From assembly GCA_029263235.1 (NCBI GenBank), contig JAJCXW010000092.1:1-36211 (forward strand): a stretch of DNA of 36,211 nucleotides, given 5' to 3'. Position 1 is the stretch's first letter, and the number at the start of each line of letters is the position of its first letter. This stretch comes from Acidimicrobiales bacterium. GTDB lineage: Bacteria > Actinomycetota > Acidimicrobiia > Acidimicrobiales > Aldehydirespiratoraceae. Shown piece after piece: positions 23,537 to 31,956 of the stretch. The notes below the pieces were generated by a model. The model had not been told where the DNA came from. It was given only the letters and a program-made list of their open reading frames with translations, and ran no database searches. Made by a program: the position numbers and the translations under genes.

Positions 23537-25213
23537 ATGAAGCTCAAAGGCTCGCAGATCCTGTCCGATCGCTACCTCAACAAGAGCACGGCCTTCACTC
23601 ACCGGGAACGAGAGGCCTACTGTCTCGACGGGTTGATTCCCCCGGTGGTCGAGGACATCGAAACCCAAGTCGGGCGGGTGCGGGCGGAGTACGACGCCAA
23701 GAACGCCGACCTCGAGCGTCACATCTTCCTGCGGGCGTTGCAGGAACGAAACTCCGTGCTGTTCTACGCGTTCGTATCGGAGAATCTCGAGGAGATACTG
23801 CCGATCATCTACACCCCAACGGTCGGGGTCTCGTGCCAGAAATGGTCTCGCACCTACCGGCGCGAACACGGCCTGTTTCTGTCGTGGCCACAGCGCCATC
23901 GGGCCGCCGAGATGATCGACAACGTCGTCGGCGATGGCGAGATCGACATCGTCGTGGTGACCGACGGCGAACGGATACTGGGACTCGGTGACCTCGGTGC
24001 CGGTGGCATGGGTATCCCGATCGGCAAGCTGGCTCTCTACACAGTTGCCGGTGGGGTTGATCCCAGCCGAACTCTTCCGGTGATCCTCGATGCGGGGACC
24101 GACAACGAAGAACTTCTCTCCGACCCGCTGTATCTGGGCTGGCGCCACCATCGTGTGCGCGACGTCGAGTACGACGAATTGGTCGATGAGTTCGTCAGCG
24201 CGCTTCGGGATCGCTTCCCATCGGTGCTGTTGCAATGGGAGGACTTCGCCCAGGGCAACGCCAACCGTCTCCTCGCCCGTCACCGCGAGAGGATCTGTTC
24301 GTTCAACGACGACATCCAAGGCACGGCCGCGATCACGGTTGCGGCGATCGCGTCGGGCCTCAAGACCGCTGATGTGCCGCTGGCCGACCTTCGATTGGTG
24401 GTGGCCGGCGCTGGTTCGGCCGGCACCGGAATAGCGAGCCAGGCGGTGCGGGCGCTCATGTCGGCCGGCTTGAGCGACCAGGAAGCTCACGACCGCTGCT
24501 GGCTCCTCGACCGCGACGGATTGCTCACCGACCGGATGGAAGGCCTACTCCCGTTCCAAGAGTCGTTCGCCAAGGACTGGGATGCGGTTGCAGATCTCGA
24601 CGACAATTCCGACGGGAAGATCTCTCTGCTGGAAGTGGTGCGCCACGCCTTGCCCCATGCCCTGGTCGGTGTGACCGGGCAGCCCGGCTTGTTCACCGAG
24701 GACGTGATCAAGGCCCAGGCGGCAGGCGTCGACCGTCCTATCGTGTTGCCGCTCTCCAATCCGACCATGCGAGCCGAGGCGATTCCGGCCGACGTGTTCA
24801 AGTGGACTGATGGCCGAGCTCAGGTCGGTTCGGGCAGCCCGTTCGATCCGGTGACGATCGGCACCACCGAGTATCAGACCTCACAGGTCAACAACATCTA
24901 CGTCTTCCCAGGCGTCGGACTCGGCGCTGTGGCCGTCAATGCCCGCAGGATCTCCGATTCGATGTTCACCACCGCCGCGACCGCCATCGGCGAACTCGAT
25001 CGAGGGGCTTCGGGGCCTCTCGGACCGCCGCTTCTTCCTCCGGTGTCCGACAGCCGTTTGGTGTCGCGTCATGTCGCCATCGCGGTGGCGAGATGCGCGG
25101 TGAACGAAGGGCACGCCGATCCTCTCGACGACAACGAGATCATCCGTCGCATCGACGCTTCGATGTGGTCGCCGGTCTACACGCCGCTGCCGACCGATGT
25201 CAGCGACTCGTGA
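23537..25213 (+). CDS. NAD-type malic enzyme
   Basis: 558 residues, the large (MaeA/SfcA, eukaryote-like) class. Visible blocks are LNKSTAFTHREREAY, the malate-side IYTPTVG, VVVTDGERILGLGDLGAGGMGIPIGKLALY, the metal-binding EDF followed by FNDDIQGTAA, the dinucleotide loop AGAGSAGTG (near 295-303) and LSNPT. It decarboxylates malate oxidatively to pyruvate. NAD or NADP preference cannot be settled by eye; this class is mostly NAD-linked. The ATG is fixed by the TATGGT hexamer. No transport gene for malate is nearby. Confidence 0.92.
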   Translation: MKLKGSQILSDRYLNKSTAFTHREREAYCLDGLIPPVVEDIETQVGRVRAEYDAKNADLERHIFLRALQERNSVLFYAFVSENLEEILPIIYTPTVGVSCQKWSRTYRREHGLFLSWPQRHRAAEMIDNVVGDGEIDIVVVTDGERILGLGDLGAGGMGIPIGKLALYTVAGGVDPSRTLPVILDAGTDNEELLSDPLYLGWRHHRVRDVEYDELVDEFVSALRDRFPSVLLQWEDFAQGNANRLLARHRERICSFNDDIQGTAAITVAAIASGLKTADVPLADLRLVVAGAGSAGTGIASQAVRALMSAGLSDQEAHDRCWLLDRDGLLTDRMEGLLPFQESFAKDWDAVADLDDNSDGKISLLEVVRHALPHALVGVTGQPGLFTEDVIKAQAAGVDRPIVLPLSNPTMRAEAIPADVFKWTDGRAQVGSGSPFDPVTIGTTEYQTSQVNNIYVFPGVGLGAVAVNARRISDSMFTTAATAIGELDRGASGPLGPPLLPPVSDSRLVSRHVAIAVARCAVNEGHADPLDDNEIIRRIDASMWSPVYTPLPTDVSDS

Positions 25214-25259
25214 TCCGAGGCTGAGTTCGGCGCTCTCGTTGGCGGCTCTGCCCGCAACA

Positions 25260-25265
25260 TAGAGT
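25260..25265 (+). promoter_or_regulatory. -10 hexamer of the DAO-family gene
   Basis: TAGAGT followed by seven bases and ATG 25273. It argues for that ATG over the in-frame GTG at 25264, which lies within the hexamer. Confidence 0.45.
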
Positions 25266-25272
25266 GCCATTC

Positions 25273-26448
25273 ATGGTTGGAGATGGTTCAGTTGATGTGG
25301 TAATTGTGGGCGGCGGGATGGCCGGCGTATCCGTTGGATACTTCCTGGCCGAGAGTGGCATGAGCGTCGCTTTGGTGGAGGCCGAACCCACCCTCGCGTT
25401 CCACACCACCGGCCGATCAGCCGCCCAGTATCTGGAGAACTACGGCGACGATGTCGTTCGTCGGCTCACCGCTGCTGGACGCCCGTTCTTCGCCGAACCA
25501 CCCGAGCAGTTCTGCGACACCGAGCTGTGGTCTCCGAGACCGATGATGCGAATCGGTGGTCCCGAACTGGTGGACCACTTCCGCGCCGAGGTGACCGCGG
25601 CCCGGACCTTGGTCCCCTCGACCGAGTTCCTCGACGGAGCCACTGCCGTCGAACGCCATCCGGCCATACGACCCGAGTTGGTGGCCGGAGCAATCTACGA
25701 ACCCGACGCCATGGACCTCGACGTCGCCGGACTACATCAGCTCTTCGTGCGAGGGCTACGACATCACGGCGGGGCCATCCACGTCTCGAGCCCGGTGGTG
25801 GCGGCCGAGCCCTCCGGATCCGGCTGGCGGATCACCGCCGGCGATCTCGTCATCGATTGCGGGGTGGTGATCAACGCTTCCGGGGCTTGGGCCGATCAGG
25901 TCGCATCGATGGCCGGCGTCGAGCCGATCGGGCTGCACGCGCTGCGCCGCACCGCCTTCGTGGCCCGAGTCCCCGACCGGTTCGACCCGTCGACATGGCC
26001 GCTCACCGACTTCGAATCGCCCGAGCGCGGCATGGAGGTCTACTGCAAGCCCGAGTCCGGCGGCTTGCTGGTGTCGCCGGCCGACGAAACCCCTTCAGAC
26101 CCCTGCGACGCCCGCCCCGAGGAACTCGACATCGCTATGGCGATCGACCGAATCAACACGTGGACCACTCTCGACGTGCGTTCCGTGTCGAGCTCATGGG
26201 CGGGACTGAGGACGTTCACCGCCAACCGGTCGCTGGTGGCCGGGTTCGCCCCCGACGCCCCCGGGTTCTTCTGGCTGGCCGGCCAGGGTGGCTACGGAAT
26301 CCAGACCGCCCCAGGCCTCGGCCGAGCAGCCTCCGCGCTGATCCAGTCGGGTTCGCTACCCGCCGACATCGCCGACCGGGGCGTGACCCCCGAAGACCTG
26401 TCAGCCGACCGCCCCGAGCTATCCGGCGACCTCATCGCCGGTCACTGA
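25273..26448 (+). CDS. FAD-dependent amine/D-amino-acid oxidoreductase (DauA-like)
   Basis: 391 residues from ATG 25273. The Rossmann FAD loop GGGMAGVS is at 13-20, followed by TTGRSAAQYLENYG, a substrate domain, INASGAWAD and a C-terminal AGQGGYGIQTAPGLG. The family (DAO fold) includes D-amino-acid oxidases, sarcosine oxidase, glycine oxidase and D-arginine dehydrogenase. The SAAQYLENYG and GQGGYGIQTAP wording is most like D-arginine dehydrogenase as I remember it, but the substrate is open. No signal peptide. Malic enzyme is upstream on the same strand (59-base gap); each has its own hexamer, so shared regulation is not implied. Confidence 0.82.
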   Translation: MVGDGSVDVVIVGGGMAGVSVGYFLAESGMSVALVEAEPTLAFHTTGRSAAQYLENYGDDVVRRLTAAGRPFFAEPPEQFCDTELWSPRPMMRIGGPELVDHFRAEVTAARTLVPSTEFLDGATAVERHPAIRPELVAGAIYEPDAMDLDVAGLHQLFVRGLRHHGGAIHVSSPVVAAEPSGSGWRITAGDLVIDCGVVINASGAWADQVASMAGVEPIGLHALRRTAFVARVPDRFDPSTWPLTDFESPERGMEVYCKPESGGLLVSPADETPSDPCDARPEELDIAMAIDRINTWTTLDVRSVSSSWAGLRTFTANRSLVAGFAPDAPGFFWLAGQGGYGIQTAPGLGRAASALIQSGSLPADIADRGVTPEDLSADRPELSGDLIAGH

Positions 26449-26474
26449 CGCTCTCTGTCACAACAGAAGACTGG

Positions 26475-27041
26475 TCACTGTTCCACACGGCGCCCGCGGC
26501 TTGTCCAAGTCGAGCTTGTCGTTAGGTATCCGACATCGAGAAGAATCAAGCCGGCAGCGGTGAAGAAGAGGAGCCTGTTGATTCCCGTCGCCGCGAGTTG
26601 CTGAGCTCCCTGAACCTCCGTAGCCAATGTCGTCGTGGGGGTTGGGGCCACGGTCGTGCTCGTCGTAGTCGTGCTCGTTGTAGTCGTGCTGGTGGTCGTA
26701 CTAGTCGTGGACGTGCTTGTCGTGGACGTGCTTGTCGTGGCCGTACCTGTACCGTCATCGCACCCGATGCCGTCGATGTCGCCATCCAGTCCGTAGGGGT
26801 CTACATTGGGAACCAGCACCGTTACCGGCTTCTGGGCCGTCGACAGGTCGTCACAGTTGAGGTCGCCACCGGCCAAGTTGGGCAGGCAAGGCGAATACGC
26901 AGGGTGGCAGTCCTGCTCCTGCGCAATGGGAGCAGCAGCTGCCACATCGGCCCTTCCGGCGGATAGTCCAACCGAAAGGATCGCCGATAACGCACCAGCC
27001 GCAACCAACAGAACTCGACTCTGGACACTCAGACGCCGCAC
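26475..27041 (-). CDS. Excalibur-domain surface protein with LAATG sorting signal
   Basis: 188 residues from GTG 27041. Residues 1-37 are a signal peptide. Residues 45-95 form an Excalibur-like calcium-binding domain with conserved Cys residues and DPYGLDGDIDGIGCD. Residues 100-138 are almost pure Thr/Ser (a wall-spanning stalk). LAATG at 149-153, a hydrophobic segment and a basic tail form a sortase signal of the LAXTG type, which in actinobacteria goes with class E sortases. It is thus likely to be covalently attached to peptidoglycan. The frame is open to a GTG at 27086, but GTG 27041 has AGGGGG just upstream and puts the signal peptide at the N-terminus. No sortase gene is in the window. 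Confidence 0.75.
   Translation of the reverse strand: MRRLSVQSRVLLVAAGALSAILSVGLSAGRADVAAAAPIAQEQDCHPAYSPCLPNLAGGDLNCDDLSTAQKPVTVLVPNVDPYGLDGDIDGIGCDDGTGTATTSTSTTSTSTTSTTTSTTTTSTTTTSTTVAPTPTTTLATEVQGAQQLAATGINRLLFFTAAGLILLDVGYLTTSSTWTSRGRRVEQ
26652..26742. repeat. Low-complexity repeat encoding the Thr/Ser stalk
   Basis: Short imperfect direct repeats of the type GTCGTGGACGTGCTT and GTAGTCGTGCTCGT in tandem. They encode the Thr/Ser stalk of the surface protein on the minus strand. The number of copies can be expected to vary among strains. Confidence 0.7.
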
Positions 27042-27071
27042 ATTCTCCCCCTCATCGCCTTCGCCGCCAAG

Positions 27072-27099
27072 ACAGTACTCGACCACTATCCGTAGTCAA
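27072..27099 (-). promoter_or_regulatory. Sigma-70-like promoter of the Excalibur gene
   Basis: On the minus strand, TTGACT (27099-27094), 16 bases, then TACTGT (27077-27072). This is one of the few promoters here with a good -35. It gives a short leader of roughly 25 bases with the AGGGGG ribosome site before GTG 27041. Confidence 0.5.
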
Positions 27100-27171
27100 T
27101 AGTTCGACCCCGGCGAGCCGTGGTGGTCCTTGTGTCAACGCTCACTTTGAAAGCCAAGGGAGAGTTGCCGG

Positions 27172-27177
27172 TAGGGT
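27172..27177 (+). promoter_or_regulatory. -10 hexamer of the small lipoprotein gene
   Basis: TAGGGT, then six bases, then ATG 27184; leaderless mRNA predicted. A TTGAAA lies 19 bases before it. Confidence 0.45.
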
Positions 27178-27183
27178 CCGCTG

Positions 27184-27564
27184 ATGGCTCATCGCTCTGC
27201 ACTTCTCGGACTAGCGCTCTTTGCGGTTGCTTCCTGCTCCGGCGGGGCAGGGTCTTCGGCGGGTACCGCCAGCCCGGCGATCGACGTGTTCGAGTACACC
27301 GCGGCCTTCGGTCTGGGGTCCTCCGATGCGGCATGGAATCTGGTCTCGAGCCGGTGCAAGGCGGTCGTCAACGAGGCCGAGTTCCGAGCGACGGTCACCG
27401 CAGCTGGGGAACTAGCAACAGGACTTGCGGCATCCAACATCTCCGTCGACATGGATGGCAGCACTGCTCTCGTCGACTACGACACCAACGATCCGTCTAT
27501 CGGCTCCTTCGTGGACCAGCCATGGATCTTGGAAGACGGTCGCTGGAGATGGGACGCCTGCTGA
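27184..27564 (+). CDS. Small secreted lipoprotein, possibly NTF2-like
   Basis: 126 residues. The signal peptide (Arg at 4, hydrophobic core) ends in a good lipobox VASC with the lipidated Cys18. The mature part has the run AAWNLVSSRCKAVVNEAEFRATVTAAGE, then alternating strands ending EDGRWRWDAC. The helix with Cys, the short strands and the tryptophan-rich end resemble small NTF2-like (SnoaL-fold) lipoproteins of actinobacteria, but this is a guess from pattern. Three Cys residues may include a disulfide between the helix and the C-terminus. Function unknown. It is divergent from the Excalibur gene. Confidence 0.75.
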   Translation: MAHRSALLGLALFAVASCSGGAGSSAGTASPAIDVFEYTAAFGLGSSDAAWNLVSSRCKAVVNEAEFRATVTAAGELATGLAASNISVDMDGSTALVDYDTNDPSIGSFVDQPWILEDGRWRWDAC

Positions 27565-27630
27565 GACAGGGCCATCACGCGGGCAGATCGCGAAGCTGGC
27601 GCCTATGGGTGCGTGACCAAGAACGGCAAA

Positions 27631-27652
27631 GATCCCTGCAGTGGCAGGGATC
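27631..27652 (-). terminator. Intrinsic terminator after tRNA-Pro
   Basis: A perfect 9-base-pair stem (GATCCCTGC/GCAGGGATC) with a 4-base loop, followed on the minus strand by TTT. It lies nine bases beyond the tRNA 3' end. The stem could also slow transcription running out of the small lipoprotein gene, although no T-run follows on that strand. Confidence 0.65.
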
Positions 27653-27660
27653 TCGCGGAG

Positions 27661-27735
27661 TCGGGCTGAGAGGATTTGAACCTCCGACCTTCGGTCCCCC
27701 AGACCGACGCGCTAACCAAGCTGCGCCACAGCCCG
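27661..27735 (-). tRNA. tRNA-Pro (anticodon GGG)
   Basis: The minus strand folds as a cloverleaf: 7-base acceptor stem CGGGCTG/CAGCCCG, D arm GGCGCAGCTTGGTTAGCGC, anticodon arm TCGGT-CTGGGGG-ACCGA with GGG at the anticodon, and T arm GGAGG-TTCAAAT-CCTCT. The discriminator base is A. The 3' CCA is not encoded. An upstream TACGAT (27753-27748) is about 12 bases before the 5' end and fits a -10 element. Confidence 0.95.
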
Positions 27736-27799
27736 TGACGAGTCGTGATCGTAGCGCAGGCTCAACGTTCTCCCACCGGCCGGGCGGCGCCGAATCAGG

Positions 27800-28009
27800 T
27801 CAGAAAGCCCAGATCACCAGCTGCAACAGGCGGTAGGCGAGATACACCGCGATCGACACGACCATCAGCTTGAAGTGCCACGGAGCCCTGTGGGGTACGG
27901 GGCTGATGTGCCCAGTACCTTCCACCGTCTCGCCGCACTGCGGACAGGTTCCGTCGTTGTTCAGCGATGTGGGGGTCCAGCTCTTCTCGCACGGCTCGCA
28001 CCACGGCAT
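27800..28009 (-). CDS. Small zinc-ribbon membrane protein
   Basis: 69 residues. Two Cys pairs (CEPC at 4-7 and CPQC at 22-25) form a zinc ribbon at the cytoplasmic N-terminus. A linker with PHRAPWHF leads into a single membrane segment (KLMVVSIAVYLAYRLLQLVIW) that runs to the C-terminus. It has no enzymatic domain. It starts ten bases after the phosphatase stop and should share its transcript, which hints at a membrane-signalling link, but no function is known to me. Confidence 0.75.
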   Translation of the reverse strand: MPWCEPCEKSWTPTSLNNDGTCPQCGETVEGTGHISPVPHRAPWHFKLMVVSIAVYLAYRLLQLVIWAF

Positions 28010-28019
28010 TGGATTGTCT

Positions 28020-29099
28020 CTAATCGCGTCGAACCACGAGGATCGCCGTGTCGTCGTCGATGACGCCTCCGGCGAAGTCCTTGGCGGCGTCGAGCAGGGT
28101 CTTGCACAAGACCCCGGGTGCGGCGTTGAGGTCGCGTTCGGCGGTCTTGATGATGCGTTCCTCGCCGAACAGCTGGGTGTCTTCTCGGGCTTCGGCCAGA
28201 CCGTCGGTGTACATCACGACCGTGTCGCCGCTCGCCATTGGGATCTCACGTGAGAAGAACTGAGCTTTGGGGTCGAGCATCAGCAACGGACCGGTCGACC
28301 GCAACGGCATCACGCCCTCCTCCTTGAACAGAAATGCCGCCGGATGGCCAGCCGAGGCATATCTGAGAGTGCCGGCTTCGGTGTCGTAGACGATCACGAC
28401 GGCGGAGATGAACTCTTCGTCGCGGTCGCCGGCTGAGAGCTGTGCGTTGAGTTCCTCGAAGGCCTGGGCCGGATCGCGGAACTGACGGAGGAATACCCTG
28501 AGCAGGTACTTCGCCTGAAATGCGGTGATCGACGACTCAATACCATGACCTGCCACGTCGCCAATGACCGCGGCAACTCGGTGTGGTCCCACCCTGTGAA
28601 CGTCGAAGAAGTCGCCAGCCATCAGGCCCGAGCCGGCCTCGTAGACGCGGCCGATCTCGAAGCCACTGAAATCAGGTAGTTCCTCGGGGGCGAGTCGGGC
28701 CGCCCAGGCCTTCGGAGCCAGCTGTTCCTGCTCGAGGGCTTCGTCGGCTCGACGCTCGATGTCGTATCGGTTTCGGGCCATTCGAGCCTCGCGGCCCGAC
28801 AACCTCGACCACCACAGCGACGCCACGGCCGGGGCGGCGAGAATGGCCAGCACCATCGACATGTCGGGAGCGTCGACCAGGGCGAGAGTTCCCACGGCAA
28901 TCGCCAGCAGTCCGTAGACGCCGGAGGCGTGAGCTTCCTTGCGGAACGATGCGAAAGCCACCGAATGGGCCTCGGCACCGGACCCGGCATCGGTCTCGAT
29001 CAGCCTCACGACACGAAGCCGTAGACGAGCCGATCTGGCATACACAACCGACGAAGCCAGGCTAATTGCGGCGAGAACGCCGAGAACGATGGTGGTCAC
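28020..29099 (-). CDS. Membrane-anchored SpoIIE-type PP2C phosphatase
   Basis: 359 residues from GTG 29099, with AGGAGGG upstream. Three membrane segments (about 2-20, 61-76 and 79-98) are followed by a coiled region (100-130) and a PP2C-like SpoIIE domain (about 145-358). The metal-binding aspartates are in place: GDFFD (162-166), IGDVAGHG (179-186), YTDGLAEA and DDDTAIL. Such phosphatases act on serine-phosphorylated anti-sigma-factor antagonists (RsbU/RsbP type), turning on a partner-switching pathway. There is no PAS, GAF or HAMP sensor; the membrane segments may be the input. No anti-sigma factor or antagonist gene is adjacent. Confidence 0.88.
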   Translation of the reverse strand: MTTIVLGVLAAISLASSVVYARSARLRLRVVRLIETDAGSGAEAHSVAFASFRKEAHASGVYGLLAIAVGTLALVDAPDMSMVLAILAAPAVASLWWSRLSGREARMARNRYDIERRADEALEQEQLAPKAWAARLAPEELPDFSGFEIGRVYEAGSGLMAGDFFDVHRVGPHRVAAVIGDVAGHGIESSITAFQAKYLLRVFLRQFRDPAQAFEELNAQLSAGDRDEEFISAVVIVYDTEAGTLRYASAGHPAAFLFKEEGVMPLRSTGPLLMLDPKAQFFSREIPMASGDTVVMYTDGLAEAREDTQLFGEERIIKTAERDLNAAPGVLCKTLLDAAKDFAGGVIDDDTAILVVRRD

Positions 29100-29153
29100 C
29101 TAACCCTCCTGGAAGAAGTTCGGGTCACGCGATGATAGCGGTGAGGACATCAC

Positions 29154-30458
29154 TCAATCGCTTCGCTTTCGTACACGTATCTTTATCGGCGTGGTTCCGA
29201 GGTCGAATGACTCCCGCAAATAGCGTTCGAGATACCGCAAATAGGTCCGTGGAACCTCCCGATTGGCAAACATCGTGAAGGTCGGCGGGTCGGTCGCACC
29301 CTGTGTGGCGTAGAGCACCCGAGCACCGTGGGGAGCGGGCTGCGCAGACTGGGCGGCACGAATGGCCTTGTTGACATCGCGGGTGGGAATCCTGGTTCGG
29401 TAGTCGCCGATGGCTTCCTGAAGCGACGGCCAGAGACGATCGACGCCCTTGCCGGTCAGCGCGCTGATGCGAAGAACCGGGGCACCACCCAGGAACGCCA
29501 GCTTGCGTTCCACATCGTCGGCGATCTTCTCTCGGCTCTCGGTGTTGAGGAGCTCCCACTTGTTGAGCAGGATCACCACCGGGCAGCCAGCGCCGTCGAC
29601 CCGTTCGGCCAATCTCTGGTCCTGATGGGTGATTCCCAAGGTCGAATCGATGATCAGCAGCGCCACATCCGACTTGTCGACAGCGTTGAGGGCCCGCACC
29701 AGTGAGTAGTACTCGGTGTCGGCGTCGATTCTCGACTTTCGCCGCATCCCGGCGGTGTCGACGAAACGAATCGGGCCCGTGTCGGTCTCGACGACGGTGT
29801 CGATGGCGTCTCGTGTGGTGCCGGGCATGTCGTGCACGACCGCCCTCTCCTCACCGATCAGCCGATTGAACAGAGTGGATTTACCGACGTTGGGTCGCCC
29901 CACCAACGAGACCGAGAACATGCGCTCATCATCGGAATCGTCGAAACTGGGGTCGGCGGCACTCTCGGGAAGGTGCGAGATCACCTCATCGAGCAGATCA
30001 CCGGTGCCCAATCCGTGAAGCGAGCTCACCGGATAGGGATCTCCCAGCCCGAGGCCCATGAGATCCCAGATCCCCGCCTCGTGGCTTTTGTCGTCGCACT
30101 TGTTGGCGACCACGATCACAGGAGTATCGAGACGCCGCAACATCATGGCCACCCGCTCATCGTCGGGGGTGGCCCCCACGATGGCATCGACCACCAGCAA
30201 CACCACATCGGCCTCGTTGATCGCAGTCTCGGCCTGTCGGCTCACCTTCTCGTCGAGATCGTCGCCGCCGACCATCCAGCCCCCGGTATCGATCAGAGTG
30301 AACCGGTAGCCGAGCCACTCACCCTCGACCTGCTTGCGATCACGGGTGACACCGGGGCGCTCCTCGACGATCGCCTCGCGTCGGCCGATGATGCGGTTGA
30401 CCAGCGTCGACTTGCCGACATTGGGTCGGCCCACCACGGCAACAATCGGCAGATTCAT
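29154..30458 (-). CDS. der: Ribosome-assembly GTPase Der (EngA)
   Basis: 434 residues with two GTPase domains in tandem: first G1 loop GRPNVGKS at 10-17, DTGG at 57-60 and NKCD at 119-122; second G1 loop GRPNVGKS at 187-194, DTAG and NKWE. A KH-like C-terminal domain follows (TRDVNKAIRAAQ to the basic end RVRKRSD). It is needed for 50S subunit maturation. The ATG overlaps the TGA stop of the DUF512 gene (ATGA) and has GGAGG upstream, so the two are coupled, an arrangement seen in many bacteria. Confidence 0.95.
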   Translation of the reverse strand: MNLPIVAVVGRPNVGKSTLVNRIIGRREAIVEERPGVTRDRKQVEGEWLGYRFTLIDTGGWMVGGDDLDEKVSRQAETAINEADVVLLVVDAIVGATPDDERVAMMLRRLDTPVIVVANKCDDKSHEAGIWDLMGLGLGDPYPVSSLHGLGTGDLLDEVISHLPESAADPSFDDSDDERMFSVSLVGRPNVGKSTLFNRLIGEERAVVHDMPGTTRDAIDTVVETDTGPIRFVDTAGMRRKSRIDADTEYYSLVRALNAVDKSDVALLIIDSTLGITHQDQRLAERVDGAGCPVVILLNKWELLNTESREKIADDVERKLAFLGGAPVLRISALTGKGVDRLWPSLQEAIGDYRTRIPTRDVNKAIRAAQSAQPAPHGARVLYATQGATDPPTFTMFANREVPRTYLRYLERYLRESFDLGTTPIKIRVRKRSD

Positions 30459-31858
30459 GATGCCTCCAAGGCGGTACGCAACGCGGTGCCATCGGTGGCG
30501 ATGACCTCGACCCGACGGGGAAGGTCATCAACAGTGAGGCCATCGAGAAAGGTACCTCGACTCAGGCACACATCGGGCAGAAGATAGCGGTGGTCTTCGG
30601 GCTGATTTCTCAGCACGGTGGTCAGGTCGGCGCCGACCATCAACCCGCTGACCCCGATATTGCCGCCGAAGTAGTCGTTGGGCACCGGCAACACCCGCAC
30701 ATCGGTGCGATCCAGGCGATCGACAAGAGGTTTGATGACTCCAGCCCCGAGGGTGCCGGTGAGAATTGCCACGGGCGCATCCGATCTCGGTCTCACCGCC
30801 AGGGCCACGGGAGTGGACGAGGACTCTCCGGCAGACACCAGACCGCCCGGCGAATCGACCCTGGGTGCGCGGTAGCCGTCGGCGGGAGCGCCGTCGACCC
30901 ACGCGAAGAAACCGCTACGGGTTCCGGTCGGCTGCGCGACCGCGCCGGAGAACTCCAGTTCGAGAGTGCGGGCCATCCCGATTCCGTCCTCGTGCATCGG
31001 GAATCCTTCATACGAATCGGCGTCGGGGAACGGCATATCAGCCATCAGATAGTACTCGTCGGCCGCGAACACCATCCTTCTGCCGAGAGCCTCCAGGAAC
31101 GTGCGCTGCCAGAGGTCGATGGTCTCGACCACCCTCACCGCCTCGTCCCGGGTGTGGGGCCGCATGCGTTCCTGAGTGTTGAACCCGGAAACCCCCAGCG
31201 GCACGACGCACACCGATGCCAATTCGGGGAATCGCTCGAGAACCCCGGCCAGCGTGTCGTCCAACACGTCGGCATCGTTGAGCCCCGGACATACGACCAC
31301 CTGCCCGTGGACCTCGATGCCATAGTCGAGAAGTGCTCTGAGCCAGCGCAGCGACACCGCTCCCCGGCGGTTGCGGAGAATGTCGGCTCGAATCTCGGGG
31401 TCGGTGGCATGAATCGACACATGTAACGGCGACAACCGTTCGGTGATGACCCGTTCAAGGTCGAGCTCGGTGAATCGGGTCAGTGTGGTGAAATTTCCGT
31501 AGAGGAACGACAGCCGGTAGTCGTCGTCCTTGAGGTAGAGCGAACGTCGCATCCCTTTCGGGAGCTGATGTATGAAGCAGAACTCGCAGTGGTTGTCGCA
31601 GGTCTGCACCCGATCGAACACCGCGGCATTAACCTCCACACCCAGCGGCTCGCCGTCGCCCTTCACCACGTTGACCGTGCGGATCTCATCGTCGCGGGCG
31701 ACCACCAACTCGACCTCCGACGCATCGGTGAGCAACTGCCAGCGGATCACATCACGGGGAATCTCACCGCCGATGGTCTGGATCTCGTCGCCCGCGGCAA
31801 GTCCGAAACGCTGCGCCGGCGAGCCGGGCTCGACCGACACGACGAGGGGGAGAGACAC
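30455..31858 (-). CDS. DUF512 radical-SAM protein with N-terminal PDZ domain
   Basis: 467 residues from a GTG at 31858. Residues 1-65 are a PDZ-like domain (VEPGSPAQRFGLAAGDEI). The radical-SAM cluster motif is CxxxCxxC (Cys87, Cys91, Cys94) in TCDNHCEFCFIHQLPKGMRRSLYLKDDDYRLSFLYGNFTTL, followed by the DUF512 domain to the C-terminus. The family is widespread, uncharacterised, and commonly located next to der, as here. The frame is open to an ATG at 31882, but TATCCT sits exactly six bases before GTG 31858, so a leaderless start there is preferred. Confidence 0.9.
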   Translation of the reverse strand: MSLPLVVSVEPGSPAQRFGLAAGDEIQTIGGEIPRDVIRWQLLTDASEVELVVARDDEIRTVNVVKGDGEPLGVEVNAAVFDRVQTCDNHCEFCFIHQLPKGMRRSLYLKDDDYRLSFLYGNFTTLTRFTELDLERVITERLSPLHVSIHATDPEIRADILRNRRGAVSLRWLRALLDYGIEVHGQVVVCPGLNDADVLDDTLAGVLERFPELASVCVVPLGVSGFNTQERMRPHTRDEAVRVVETIDLWQRTFLEALGRRMVFAADEYYLMADMPFPDADSYEGFPMHEDGIGMARTLELEFSGAVAQPTGTRSGFFAWVDGAPADGYRAPRVDSPGGLVSAGESSSTPVALAVRPRSDAPVAILTGTLGAGVIKPLVDRLDRTDVRVLPVPNDYFGGNIGVSGLMVGADLTTVLRNQPEDHRYLLPDVCLSRGTFLDGLTVDDLPRRVEVIATDGTALRTALEAS

Positions 31859-31864
31859 CCGAGA

Positions 31865-31870
31865 AGGATA
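31865..31870 (-). promoter_or_regulatory. -10 hexamer of DUF512-der
   Basis: TATCCT on the minus strand, then six bases, then GTG 31858. It lies downstream of the alternative ATG 31882, which would be untranscribed from this promoter. It likely drives DUF512 and der together. Confidence 0.45.
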
Positions 31871-31942
31871 CCGCCGGGGCATGTTCCACGACTCTGCGCC
31901 ACGCCGAGTTGGGCCTGTGGGTGCGTTTCATGCCTTTTCATG

Positions 31943-31948
31943 TATCCT
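31943..31948 (+). promoter_or_regulatory. -10 hexamer of the pseudokinase-LysM operon
   Basis: TATCCT on the plus strand, the same hexamer as the divergent DUF512 promoter. It lies eight bases before a mini-ORF ATG (31957) and 28 bases before the pseudokinase ATG. A direct repeat TTTCATG...TTTCATG lies just upstream. Confidence 0.4.
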
Positions 31949-31956
31949 CGCGCGTC

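Noticed and set aside
23474-24490. 338-codon minus-strand frame opposite malic enzyme
   Set aside because: Malic enzyme is complete and unmistakable; no domain or ribosome site supports the antisense frame.
26652-26742. Tandem short repeats considered as a CRISPR array
   Set aside because: The units are 12-15 bases, contiguous and imperfect with no spacers, and they encode the Thr/Ser stalk of a surface protein.
27795-28004. Alternative minus-strand frame over the zinc-ribbon protein
   Set aside because: The other frame has two paired-Cys motifs and a membrane helix, while this one shows nothing.
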